Shown: one piece after another, positions 35,287-44,000 of the stretch
Layout: each line of letters opens with the position of its first letter
How positions within the stretch are numbered: the first letter of the stretch is position 1
NCBI GenBank assembly: GCA_021776335.1
Contig: JAJFGB010000007.1
Coordinates: 620,001 to 684,000, forward strand
Source of the DNA: Hyphococcus sp.
Lineage (GTDB): Bacteria > Pseudomonadota > Alphaproteobacteria > Caulobacterales > Parvularculaceae
Reading direction: 5' to 3'
Length of the DNA stretch: 64,000 nt
The notes under the pieces: generated by a model
Database searches by the model: none
What the model was told of the DNA's origin: nothing
The model's input: the letters and a program-made list of their open reading frames with translations, nothing else
Position numbers and translations under genes: made by a program

Positions 35287-35337
35287 GCGCCGAAAAGGGT
35301 AGATTCTCCTGGGCTGTGGGGCCCGGGGAAAGATCAA

Positions 35338-35916
35338 ATGCAGATATTCTGGAAGCTTGCTTGTCTCGCTGGCCTTTGCCTGGTGTCGGGGTGCGTTGTT
35401 TATCCGTACCAGACGGCGTTTGCGGGTTGCGACGCTGAGGCGGGCGATTGCTACAGTTATTGCGAGCAATTTGCCGATGTGCCTGATGACTATCAGGCGT
35501 GTCACGCTGATTGTGAAATCGGCGCCAACCAGTGCTTTGCTGACGCCCGTGCGGAGTATCAGTATACACAAGCGGGGCCTGGCATATCGCAGTGGCAGGG
35601 ACGCCACGGTTATTGGTACCCAGATCGCGGATATATTTTCAGCTTCAACTATTATGGCGGCAGCCCGTATTATACGCCTTACTACGGGTATAACCGGCGC
35701 GGTAATCACGGGCGCCGGGGTCATCGAGGCGGGCGCAACAGAGGCGGCAATGCGAATCCGCCGGCAAACCAGCCGCCACAGTCTTCTCCACCGCCGCAAT
35801 CTTCTCCACCGCCGTCCTCGTCGCCGCCTCAGGCCACGCCGCCGCCGAGAAGTCAGCCCCGGCCACGACCAACGCCGCGACCCCGTGAGGAGCGGCGGCA
35901 CAAGAAGGACAATTAG
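35338..35916 (+). CDS. Cys-rich, proline-tailed lipoprotein
   Basis: 192 residues. Lipoprotein signal KLACLAGLCLVSGC. Next comes a segment with six cysteines (GCDAEAGDCYSYCEQFAD, then ACHADCEIGANQCFAD), a Tyr/Gly-rich stretch (GGSPYYTPYYGYN), Arg/Gly repeats, and a Pro/Ser/Gln tail built of PPQSSPPP-like units ending in basic residues. The tail suggests crossing or binding the cell wall. ATG 35338 has GGGGAA 8 nt upstream. No family recognised; composition makes homology search prone to false hits. Confidence 0.65.
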   Translation: MQIFWKLACLAGLCLVSGCVVYPYQTAFAGCDAEAGDCYSYCEQFADVPDDYQACHADCEIGANQCFADARAEYQYTQAGPGISQWQGRHGYWYPDRGYIFSFNYYGGSPYYTPYYGYNRRGNHGRRGHRGGRNRGGNANPPANQPPQSSPPPQSSPPPSSSPPQATPPPRSQPRPRPTPRPREERRHKKDN

Positions 35917-35961
35917 GCGTCGATTAGAGGCTGGTTGCACTCCGCGTGCGGCGGTCTATAG

Positions 35962-37272
<1,311 letters not shown>

Positions 37273-37275
37273 ACC

Positions 37276-37743
37276 ATGAGCGCGCCCATCATCCGTACAG
37301 CGACGAAAGCGGATCAGGATGAAATTCGTGCGCTCATTTTTACCATTCTCAATGAATATGCATTGGAACCGAGCCCGAAAACCATCGACGGCGACCTCGA
37401 TGACATTGAAGGGTTTTATCATGACGGCGTCTTTGATGTGTTGGTCTCCGCTGATGGAGACATCATGGGTACAGTGGGCTTAAAGCCAACCGGCGATGGT
37501 GTTTGCGAATTGCGCAAGATGTATTTGAAAACGAGCTTTCGCGGCCGAGGCCATGGCGGGCGGCTTTTGAAACACGTCATCGCCAGCGCCAGGGATCTTG
37601 GGATGAGCCGGATCGAACTTCAAACCGCGCGCGTTCTTGAAGAGGCGATCGGTCTCTATGAGAAATTCGGTTTTCGTGAAATCGAACATGACGCAATGGA
37701 AAATCGTTGCGATCATGCGCTGGCGCTGGACCTGACCGCCTAA
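37276..37743 (+). CDS. GNAT-family N-acetyltransferase
   Basis: 155 residues with the GNAT fold: GTVGLKPTGDGVCELRKMYL, then the acetyl-CoA loop SFRGRGHGGRLLKHVIASA and the C-terminal ARVLEEAIGLYEKFGFREIE. It begins 3 bp after the eno stop codon, with no ribosome site of its own, so it depends on eno translation. Substrate unknown. Confidence 0.85.
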   Translation: MSAPIIRTATKADQDEIRALIFTILNEYALEPSPKTIDGDLDDIEGFYHDGVFDVLVSADGDIMGTVGLKPTGDGVCELRKMYLKTSFRGRGHGGRLLKHVIASARDLGMSRIELQTARVLEEAIGLYEKFGFREIEHDAMENRCDHALALDLTA

Positions 37744-37829
37744 AGCGAACAGGCATGTCAACTTTGTGCCTTTAACGTTTCATTAACCAATTTCAAGCGA
37801 GGTGAGTCGGCAAGAAAGAGCCTGTTCCC

Positions 37830-38183
37830 ATGTTGCGTTCCCGCTTCCTTTTCGATGTTGTGTTTCCAGCTTTGGTGATGTGCTGGGCGGCCGTTCTTGT
37901 CTACAGCGCAATTGCCAGCGATACCGGGTATCGAGCGCTTTTTGCGCTGGAAGCAGAAGTCGAAAACAAAGCGGCTGAAGTCGAGGCTTTGCGCACCCGG
38001 CGACGCGCACTGGAAAAAAGCGCTGATCTCCTGAATTCCCGTTCGCTCGATCCTGACCTCGCCGATGAGCGCATCCGGTCGATCCTCGGCTATACAAGGC
38101 CCGGCGATACGGTCCTGTCGCGCCGCGAGCTTGACCGGATACTCGAGGCGCCGGCTGTCGATAATACCAACGGTCAAAAGTAA
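37830..38183 (+). CDS. ftsB: Septum formation protein FtsB/DivIC
   Basis: 117 residues; bitopic cell-division protein of the FtsQLB complex. One membrane helix (FDVVFPALVMCWAAVLVYSA), then a coiled coil (FALEAEVENKAAEVEALRTR, then ALEKSADLLN), the short region around RSLDPDLADERIRSILGYTR that is usual after the coil, and RRELDRI near the end. The last five residues (TNGQK) and the TAA are encoded by the start of a repeat, so the native C-terminus may have differed. Located between eno and pdhA, as in related genomes. Confidence 0.93.
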   Translation: MLRSRFLFDVVFPALVMCWAAVLVYSAIASDTGYRALFALEAEVENKAAEVEALRTRRRALEKSADLLNSRSLDPDLADERIRSILGYTRPGDTVLSRRELDRILEAPAVDNTNGQK

Positions 38184-38282
38184 CCGTTGGGCGTTCAAAC
38201 GCCACGCAGGCTTGCGCGCCATAAGGCGCGGCGACCGGTCGGTCTTGCCAGAGCGAAAATGAAGGGTTCATTTCCGCTCTGG
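38165..38282. repeat. Family E structured repeat, copy 1
   Basis: About 118 bp with four hairpins: CCAACGG / CCGTTGG (38167-38190), GGCGTT / AACGCC, a GC-rich CGCGCC / GGCGCG stem, and CCAGAGC / GCTCTGG (38248-38282). The first part overlaps the end of ftsB. A second copy with compensatory stem changes is at 49291-49427. It lies 94 bp before pdhA. Confidence 0.8.
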
Positions 38283-38375
38283 TGAAGGAATTAACGGGAT
38301 TTCATGCCTAAAACTCCCGCTTGTCCGGCGCGGCTCCGCCGCGTATGAGATGCCGGTTGAAAACCGGAGAGCCCC

Positions 38376-39368
38376 ATGGCTGACAAATCCAAGGCGAAAT
38401 CGAACCTGACCGCAACGACGGACGAGCTTCTCGCCTATTATCGCGACATGCTGCTCATCCGGCGCTTTGAAGAAAAAGCCGGCCAGCTTTACGGCATGGG
38501 TCATATTGGCGGGTTTTGTCACCTTTATATCGGTCAGGAAGCCGTCGTTGTCGGGATGGAGGCGGTCAAGCGCGAGGGCGACCAGACCATCACCGGTTAT
38601 CGCGATCACGGCCATATGCTGGCCTGCGGCATGGACCCGAAAGGCGTGATGGCGGAACTCACCGGCCGGGAGGGCGGCTATTCCAAGGGCAAGGGCGGCT
38701 CCATGCACATGTTCTCCAAGGAAAAGGAGTTCTATGGCGGCCACGGCATTGTCGGTGCGCAAATTCCTCTCGGCGTCGGACTCGCCTTCGCCAATAAATA
38801 TCGCGAAGAACCAAAAGTGAGCCTTACTTATTTTGGCGATGGCGCGGCGAACCAGGGCCAGGTCTTTGAGGCGATGAACATGGCGCAGCTGTGGAAACTG
38901 CCGGTCGTGTTTGTGATCGAAAATAATCAATACGCCATGGGGACCAGCGTCACGCGCTCTCATTCGGAAACGCATCTTTACCGGCGCGGCGCCTCTTTCG
39001 GCATTCCTGGTACGGAGGTTGACGGTATGGATGTGCTGGCCGTGCGCGAAGCAGCGCGCGATGCGATGGAGCATGCGCGTACAGGCGAGGGCCCCTATAT
39101 TCTTGAAATGAAGACCTATCGCTATCGCGGCCATTCCATGTCCGACCCGGCGAAATACAGATCCCGCGAAGAAGTCGACGATATGCGCGAGCATAATGAT
39201 CCGATCAAGCGCTGCGAAATGCGCCTTTCCGAAAACAGCTTTGACGATCCAGCGGCGCTGAAAGCGATCGACAAGGAAATGAAGGCAATCGCCAAAGACG
39301 CGGCTGACTTTTCTCTTGAAAGCCCGTTCCCTGCGGCGGAAGAACTCTATACGGATATTTCGGCTTAG
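38376..39368 (+). CDS. pdhA: Pyruvate dehydrogenase E1 component alpha subunit
   Basis: 330 residues; thiamine-diphosphate subunit of the pyruvate dehydrogenase complex. RRFEEKAGQLYGMGHIGGFC and HLYIGQEAVVVGMEA at the N-terminus; TPP/metal motif FGDGAANQGQVFEAMNMAQ to VIENNQYAMGTS; phosphorylation-loop region YRYRGHSMSDPAKYRSREEV. Length is as expected. pdhB (E1 beta) is normally the next gene but is absent: a cluster of palindromes starts 4 bp after the stop codon and unrelated genes on the minus strand follow. Confidence 0.95.
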   Translation: MADKSKAKSNLTATTDELLAYYRDMLLIRRFEEKAGQLYGMGHIGGFCHLYIGQEAVVVGMEAVKREGDQTITGYRDHGHMLACGMDPKGVMAELTGREGGYSKGKGGSMHMFSKEKEFYGGHGIVGAQIPLGVGLAFANKYREEPKVSLTYFGDGAANQGQVFEAMNMAQLWKLPVVFVIENNQYAMGTSVTRSHSETHLYRRGASFGIPGTEVDGMDVLAVREAARDAMEHARTGEGPYILEMKTYRYRGHSMSDPAKYRSREEVDDMREHNDPIKRCEMRLSENSFDDPAALKAIDKEMKAIAKDAADFSLESPFPAAEELYTDISA

Positions 39369-39371
39369 GGA

Positions 39372-39416
39372 GCGTGATCAGGAAAAGTGGGAATCGGTTT
39401 TCCGGTTCGATCACGC
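39372..39416. repeat. Family A palindrome after pdhA
   Basis: GCGTGATC ... GATCACGC hairpin with the internal AATCGG / CCGGTT segment, 3 bp after the pdhA stop codon. Confidence 0.85.
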
Positions 39417-39434
39417 GACCAATTAAGATTTAGA

Positions 39435-39478
39435 GCGTGATCAGGAAAAGTGGGCACCGGTTTTCGGTTCGGTCACGC
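39435..39478. repeat. Family A palindrome
   Basis: Second copy in tandem 63 bp on: GCGTGATC ... GGTCACGC, with CACCGG in place of AACCGG and one base missing in the middle. Confidence 0.8.
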
Positions 39479-39512
39479 GACAAACAAAATTCTGGCAGTC
39501 GCTTATCGCAGT

Positions 39513-39542
39513 CATCGTCGGGCTTGTTCCGACGATCTCAGG
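39513..39542. repeat. Family B palindrome (copy 2)
   Basis: CATCGTCGG, GCTTGTT, CCGACGATCTCAGG. Opposite orientation to the copy at 8641. Confidence 0.8.
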
Positions 39543-39586
39543 CAGCCCAAAGCAACTATCGATTAATTCCAAGGCAGTTCCCGTCG

Positions 39587-39617
39587 CCTGAGATGCTCGG
39601 AATAAATCCGAGCATGA
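39587..39617. repeat. Family C palindrome (copy 2)
   Basis: CCTGAGATGCTCGGA, ATAA, ATCCGAGCATGAC: reverse complement of the element at 8564-8597. Confidence 0.75.
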
Positions 39618-39653
39618 CTCATGGTGATCATGTTGGCGCGTCGTGACCTGCTT

Positions 39654-39920
39654 TCAACCGGAAGCCCCATCGCCTTCAGCGTGTAAATGCATTTCACATC
39701 CATCATGTTCGAACATTACGTGGTGATCAAATTTTGAATCGCCATTCGTGCATGCTCCGTAATCTTCTCCAAGCGCTCCACTCAATGGAACATAATACAT
39801 GCAATGGAGACATTGCTGTATGCGCCACTCTTCCAAATAGCCTGGTTCTTCTTGACGCCGGTTTCGATGAACCATCCAGCGCTGGAAAACAGCGCCGCGA
39901 TCAATTTTGTTCGTCTTCAT
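39654..39920 (-). CDS. Small four-cysteine protein resembling the DUF3027 core
   Basis: 88 residues. Conserved-looking core: CLHCMYYVPLSGALGEDYGA (Cys37, Cys40), CTNGDSKFD (Cys57) and VMFEHDGCEMH (Cys75). Two CxxC/C-type pairs with nearby His suggest zinc binding. The pattern matches my memory of DUF3027, a family known mainly in larger actinobacterial proteins. ATG 39920 follows AGAGGAAG, a good ribosome site. It lies 21 bp downstream of the SolA-like gene on the same strand, so it is probably in that operon. Function unknown. Confidence 0.7.
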   Translation of the reverse strand: MKTNKIDRGAVFQRWMVHRNRRQEEPGYLEEWRIQQCLHCMYYVPLSGALGEDYGACTNGDSKFDHHVMFEHDGCEMHLHAEGDGASG

Positions 39921-39941
39921 TCTGGTTCTTCCTCTATGCCC

Positions 39942-41075
39942 CTACGGCGACCCAAACCGCCCAACCCCCAAAAAATCAAACGCGCTTTGTGTTTCGCCAT
40001 TGATCGCAAGATCCGCAAGGGCTTCGCCAATCACGGGTGCGAATTTGAAACCATGCCCGGAAAGGCCTGCGGCAAAGCAAACGCGCTTATCTCTCGGATG
40101 CGCATCAATGATAAAATGGCTGTCAGGACTCGTTTCATAAAGGCATTGTTTTGCATTGGAAAAATCCTGTGGCGCGTCGGGCATGATTTCTCGCAAGAAT
40201 TCCTTGACGCCGGCAGCTTCATCGGGCGGCGGCTGGGTCGGGTCTGTCGCGCTTTCGAGCACTGTGCCGCCCGTATGCTCGCCAAGTTTGACGCCGTCGC
40301 CGTCAATGGCGGGAAAGCCGTAGAAAAATCGTCCATCTTCGCGGTCAATGGCGAAAGGCGGGAAGTTGCTTCCAAACAAATAGGATTTGTCGCCCGGCGC
40401 AATCCAGAAGAGGGTCTTGCGCAACGGTTTGATGGGAACGTCGAGCCTCAAAAGGTCATTGCCCCAGGCGCCGGGCGTAATGATCAGGCGATCAAATGTT
40501 TCCCGCCCGTCTTTAGTGGCGAGTTCAACGCATTTGTCGGAGACTGACCAATCCGTCACATTTGTGCGCGGCCTTATGGTCCCGCCCATTTCCGTAATTT
40601 TTGCAAATAGATGATTGAGGACGCGATCCGCGCGTATGAACCCCGCCTCGGGTTCAAAAACAGCGTCATAGCCGTCCGGTTGACGAAAATGCGGATAGCG
40701 CTTGGCGGCCTCTTGCCGGGTCAGGTCCTCTATGGTGATGTCATGCTCAAATGCGCCGCGTCGCATCCCTTTTATGAGATTTCCGTTTGGCGCGCCGATC
40801 ATAAAAACGCCAATCTGGTGAAAGAGTTTTTCCGGCGCTTCACTTTCCATGGCGCGCCACAATGAAATCGCCTGCCGGAGCAGCGGTACGTAATCGGGAT
40901 GCTCAAAATAGGCGAGGCGAAAAAGGCGCGTCGGCCCGTGCGAGCTGCCGCGATCATGCCTCAGATCATATTGTTCAAAAAGCTGCACATTGGCGCCGCG
41001 CATTAAAAGCGCGTAGGCCGCTGATGCGCCGGCGATGCCGGCGCCGATAATTGCGCAGTTGAGTTTTGCCGTCAC
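39942..41075 (-). CDS. SolA/sarcosine-oxidase-like flavin oxidase
   Basis: 377 residues from a GTG at 41075, chosen because GGAAGG lies upstream and the FAD-binding strand follows at once (NCAIIGAGIAGASAAYALLM, with GxGxxG). Other family features are GSSHGPTRLFRLAYFEHPDY, EPEAGFIRADRVLNHL, RLIITPGAWGNDLL and the C-terminal CFAAGLSGHGFKFAPVIGEA. This is the monomeric sarcosine oxidase/N-methyltryptophan oxidase group. The covalent-FAD Cys is normally just before the C-terminal motif; Cys in NAKQCLYETSPD fits. The upstream GNAT gene ends 8 bp before, so the two are co-transcribed. Confidence 0.88.
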   Translation of the reverse strand: MTAKLNCAIIGAGIAGASAAYALLMRGANVQLFEQYDLRHDRGSSHGPTRLFRLAYFEHPDYVPLLRQAISLWRAMESEAPEKLFHQIGVFMIGAPNGNLIKGMRRGAFEHDITIEDLTRQEAAKRYPHFRQPDGYDAVFEPEAGFIRADRVLNHLFAKITEMGGTIRPRTNVTDWSVSDKCVELATKDGRETFDRLIITPGAWGNDLLRLDVPIKPLRKTLFWIAPGDKSYLFGSNFPPFAIDREDGRFFYGFPAIDGDGVKLGEHTGGTVLESATDPTQPPPDEAAGVKEFLREIMPDAPQDFSNAKQCLYETSPDSHFIIDAHPRDKRVCFAAGLSGHGFKFAPVIGEALADLAINGETQSAFDFLGVGRFGSP

Positions 41076-41083
41076 GGGCCTTC

Positions 41084-41578
41084 CTACCGGAGTTGCTTCG
41101 CCATGATGATCACGCGCTGCTTTTTGTCTTCCCAAATGCGCTCGAATTTGTCGCTGGCAATTGTGAAGCCGAGCTTTTCATAAATATCCATGGACGCGGT
41201 CAGGCCCTCGGTTGTTTCAAGAAAAACCTCGCGCCAGGCCGCTTGTTCCGCAGCGTAGTCCATGGCCGCCTGAATAAGCTGTTTACCGAGCCCCGTGCCG
41301 CGCATTGTTGATGACACCAGCACCCAACGCAGCTGGCCGCGGTCGCCGCGATCGACCATCGCCGTGCAGCCGACCAGGTCAGCCCCGCGCTCGGCGAGCC
41401 AAACCCGCCCCCTGGCGTCATTATCAAGAATGAATTCGGCGACCGTGCGCGCCACATGGGCTTCAAAAGTTAACCCGAAATGGCTCGCTTCCCCCTCATA
41501 ACTCTCGCCATGAAGCTGAATAAGCCGCCCCAAATCGCCGGAACGCAGGGCTGTGCGGATTGTAAGGGTGTCGGTCAT
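41084..41578 (-). CDS. GNAT-family N-acetyltransferase
   Basis: 164 residues from ATG 41578, which follows GAAGAG. Acetyl-CoA motif region GQLRWVLVSSTMRGTGLGKQ and LIQAAMDYA, then the C-terminal EGLTASMDIYEKLGFTIASD. First gene of the operon with the SolA-like oxidase. It diverges from the glycosyltransferase gene at 41669. Substrate unknown; an amine handled with the oxidase is conceivable but not shown. Confidence 0.85.
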   Translation of the reverse strand: MTDTLTIRTALRSGDLGRLIQLHGESYEGEASHFGLTFEAHVARTVAEFILDNDARGRVWLAERGADLVGCTAMVDRGDRGQLRWVLVSSTMRGTGLGKQLIQAAMDYAAEQAAWREVFLETTEGLTASMDIYEKLGFTIASDKFERIWEDKKQRVIIMAKQLR

Positions 41579-41668
41579 CTCTTCGCTTATGGTTAACTTC
41601 TTACCGAGTATTCTAGTCCCAGGGGGCGCATACGCCAGCTTGGCGTCAAAAATAGAATTCTGTCGCAG

Positions 41669-42811
41669 ATGAGCGCCATGGACATACAGCACAATCCACG
41701 TCTGGCGTTAAACCGCTCGATTGTGCTCCATATATTTCCGTCATTTGGATATGGCGGGCAACAGGCGCGATTTGCGACCCTGGCTGCGGGACTTTGCGAT
41801 GAGTTTCGCCACCATGTGGTGTCACTTGATGGCGATGTCACGGCGCAGGCGCTTCTCTCCGGTAATGCGCCGGTAGAAATTTCAGATTATCACGCCAAAA
41901 AATCCTCGCTGGCGAGCATTTCAAATATTACGCATTTTCGAAAACTGATGACGGCTGTGAATCCAGGTCTTTTATGCACCTATAATTGGGGCGCCATGGA
42001 AGCGGTGATGGCGAACCGTTTAGGCCCGCGTATTCCACACATTCATTTTGAAGATGGATTCGGCAATGGCGAAAATCCGGACAGCCAGTCGGGAAAGCGC
42101 ATCGCGACGCGGCGGTTTTTGTTGAACACCAGCACGGTTGTCGTGCCGTCGCGCACATTGGAGACAATAGCGACCGATGTCTGGAAACTGAAATCGAAAC
42201 GCGTGCGCTACATCGCGAATGGTGTCGATATTGATCGGTTGCAGGGCGCGCCTTCTGCCGTCAGCACGACGGTATCCATTGGAACACTTGGTTGCCTGCG
42301 GCCGGAAAAAAATCATCTGCGTCTGATCAACGCCTTCATCACGGCTGATCGCGACAAACGCGCGAGCCTCACCATTGTCGGCGACGGCCCCATGCGTGAA
42401 ATGCTGATTGGTTCCATCAAAGTCAGCAACGTAGAAGATCGTATCTTTTTACCGGGGGCAACAGCAACGCCCGAGGACGCCTATCGCAATTTTGATATTT
42501 TCGCGCTGTCGTCGGATACCGAGCAGGCGCCGCTTTCGATGATGGAAGCAATGGCGGCGGGGCTGCCCGTTGTGGCGCCGAATATCGGCGATATCGCAAC
42601 AATGATCTCCGACGAAAACCGTGCTTTGATCACGCCAGCAGGCGACGATGACGCTTTTGTCTACGCGCTGGCGCAATTAATTCAAAATCCCACGGAGCGC
42701 GCGCAGCTTGGCGCAGCGAACCGGGCAAAAGCGCGCAAAGCGTTCGCTCTTGAGCCAATGATTGAGGAACATCGCGCACTCTATCTGGCGGCTGTGCAGT
42801 CAAATGGCTAG
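41669..42811 (+). CDS. Glycosyltransferase, GT4/GT-B type
   Basis: 380 residues; likely sugar transfer onto a lipid-linked or surface glycan. GT-B features: the N-terminal Gly-rich loop FPSFGYGGQQARFATL, a middle segment with VVPSRTLETIATD and IANGVDIDRL, and the nucleotide-sugar site of family GT4 (GDGPMREML, then SSDTEQAPLSMMEAMAAGLPVVA). Donor and acceptor unknown. The start may be ATG 41678 instead. It opens the cluster that includes the CelD-like, amidotransferase and exosortase genes. Confidence 0.9.
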   Translation: MSAMDIQHNPRLALNRSIVLHIFPSFGYGGQQARFATLAAGLCDEFRHHVVSLDGDVTAQALLSGNAPVEISDYHAKKSSLASISNITHFRKLMTAVNPGLLCTYNWGAMEAVMANRLGPRIPHIHFEDGFGNGENPDSQSGKRIATRRFLLNTSTVVVPSRTLETIATDVWKLKSKRVRYIANGVDIDRLQGAPSAVSTTVSIGTLGCLRPEKNHLRLINAFITADRDKRASLTIVGDGPMREMLIGSIKVSNVEDRIFLPGATATPEDAYRNFDIFALSSDTEQAPLSMMEAMAAGLPVVAPNIGDIATMISDENRALITPAGDDDAFVYALAQLIQNPTERAQLGAANRAKARKAFALEPMIEEHRALYLAAVQSNG

Positions 42812-42812
42812 A

Positions 42813-42856
42813 GCGTTTTCAGCAAAAGTGTTTACGGTTTTGCGGTTCGAAAACGC
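42813..42856. repeat. Family A palindrome, AAAA-arm type
   Basis: GCGTTTTC ... GAAAACGC: the same hairpin as at 8383 and 39372 but with TTTT/AAAA instead of TGAT/ATCA in the outer arms, a compensatory change. It starts 2 bp after the glycosyltransferase stop codon. Confidence 0.75.
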
Positions 42857-42890
42857 GACGAAAAAACCCCCGTATCGGGCTTACTAGAAT

Positions 42891-44000
42891 ATGGTTCAGC
42901 CAAACCGATCTAAGGCCACCGTGTCGCGGCTGGATGCGCCGAAAGATTTTCTCCAGGACTGGGCGGCGCTCTATCCGAAATCCGGTAATGCTACATTTTT
43001 CCAAAATCCGGCCTGGATGTCCGCCTGGCTCGCTGACATTCCTGCAGAGACAGAACTTTTTCGCATTGAAGTGCGCGACGGCGATGATGTGAAAATGCTC
43101 GGCGTTGTCGGGGCGGCGGTGCGTCGGGCGCCCGCCTTGCTCGGTTTTTCCGAAGCGCGGCTCCATGAATTTGGGCTGCCGGAATATGACGCCATTTATG
43201 TAGAATATAATGACTTTCTAACGGTACGAGACGCAGAGGATTTGCGGGCCGCCGCATTGCATGCGTTGCTTGATCATTTCGCTGCGACCGACGGCATCGT
43301 CTTTCGCAATGCCACGCCGGCGATGACGCTGGCTCTGAAAGAAATGGCCGTAAGCCGGTCGATGAGTCTGCGTATTCTCAATGAGCAGCCAGTTTATGGC
43401 TGTGATCTGGCGACGGCCCGCGCCAAAGAAACTGATTTCATCGAAACGCTCAGCGCCGGCCTGCAATCAAAGATCCGTCGATCGATGCGGCTTTATGAAG
43501 AGCGTGGGGCGCTTAGCTGTCATGTAGCGCAATCGCCAGCGGAAAAAGAGCGCGCCTGGGCGACGCTCGTCGAGCTTCATGAAACAACATGGCGCGCGCG
43601 CGGGCAATCAGGGGTTTTTGCCAATCGCGATCTGGTGGCCTTTCATGAAAGGCTGTGCGCTGCAGCGCCAGAGGCCTGTCAGCTGTTCGAGGTAAAGGCC
43701 GGCAATCAAACAATCGCGGTGCTTTACAATTTCCTCAATGGTGAAACCGTGATGAATTATCAAAGCGGGTTTCTTTACGAAGAAGATAACAGGTTGACGC
43801 CAGGTTTTGTCTGTCATGCTCTTGCATGCCAGCATTATATGAAAGAGGGCTTTGCGCTCTATGATTTTCTGGCAGGAGACGCGGATTATAAAAAGCGGCT
43901 CGGCGAACAACAAACGACATTGACGTCGCTCGCGCTTGATCGGCCAAGCTTTCGCCGTTCAGTCCGTGACGCTGTAAAGGGTTTAACGGGCCGCCCGTAA
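42891..44000 (+). CDS. CelD/BcsL-type acyltransferase (FemAB-like fold)
   Basis: 369 residues of the double-GNAT acyltransferase group linked to exopolysaccharide and exosortase clusters. Diagnostic stretch: FIETLSAGLQSKIRRSMRLY, then VELHETTWRARGQSGVFAN and the C-terminal YNFLNGETVMNYQSGFLYEE followed by DFLAGDADYKKRLGE. Adds an acyl group to a glycan or amino sugar, by family analogy. Its end overlaps the convergent amidotransferase gene by 18 bp. No ribosome site of note before ATG 42891. Confidence 0.85.
   Translation: MVQPNRSKATVSRLDAPKDFLQDWAALYPKSGNATFFQNPAWMSAWLADIPAETELFRIEVRDGDDVKMLGVVGAAVRRAPALLGFSEARLHEFGLPEYDAIYVEYNDFLTVRDAEDLRAAALHALLDHFAATDGIVFRNATPAMTLALKEMAVSRSMSLRILNEQPVYGCDLATARAKETDFIETLSAGLQSKIRRSMRLYEERGALSCHVAQSPAEKERAWATLVELHETTWRARGQSGVFANRDLVAFHERLCAAAPEACQLFEVKAGNQTIAVLYNFLNGETVMNYQSGFLYEEDNRLTPGFVCHALACQHYMKEGFALYDFLAGDADYKKRLGEQQTTLTSLALDRPSFRRSVRDAVKGLTGRP

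Noticed and set aside
38165-38282. Family E repeat upstream of pdhA and acs considered as an acetyl-CoA riboswitch
   Set aside because: The two copies have opposite orientation relative to the downstream gene, and copy 1 begins inside ftsB. A mobile structured repeat explains this better.
38268-39194. 308-codon minus-strand open frame
   Set aside because: Antisense to pdhA, which has full TPP motifs.
39804-40547. 247-codon plus-strand open frame
   Set aside because: Antisense to the SolA-like oxidase and the Cys4 protein, which carry recognisable motifs and ribosome sites.
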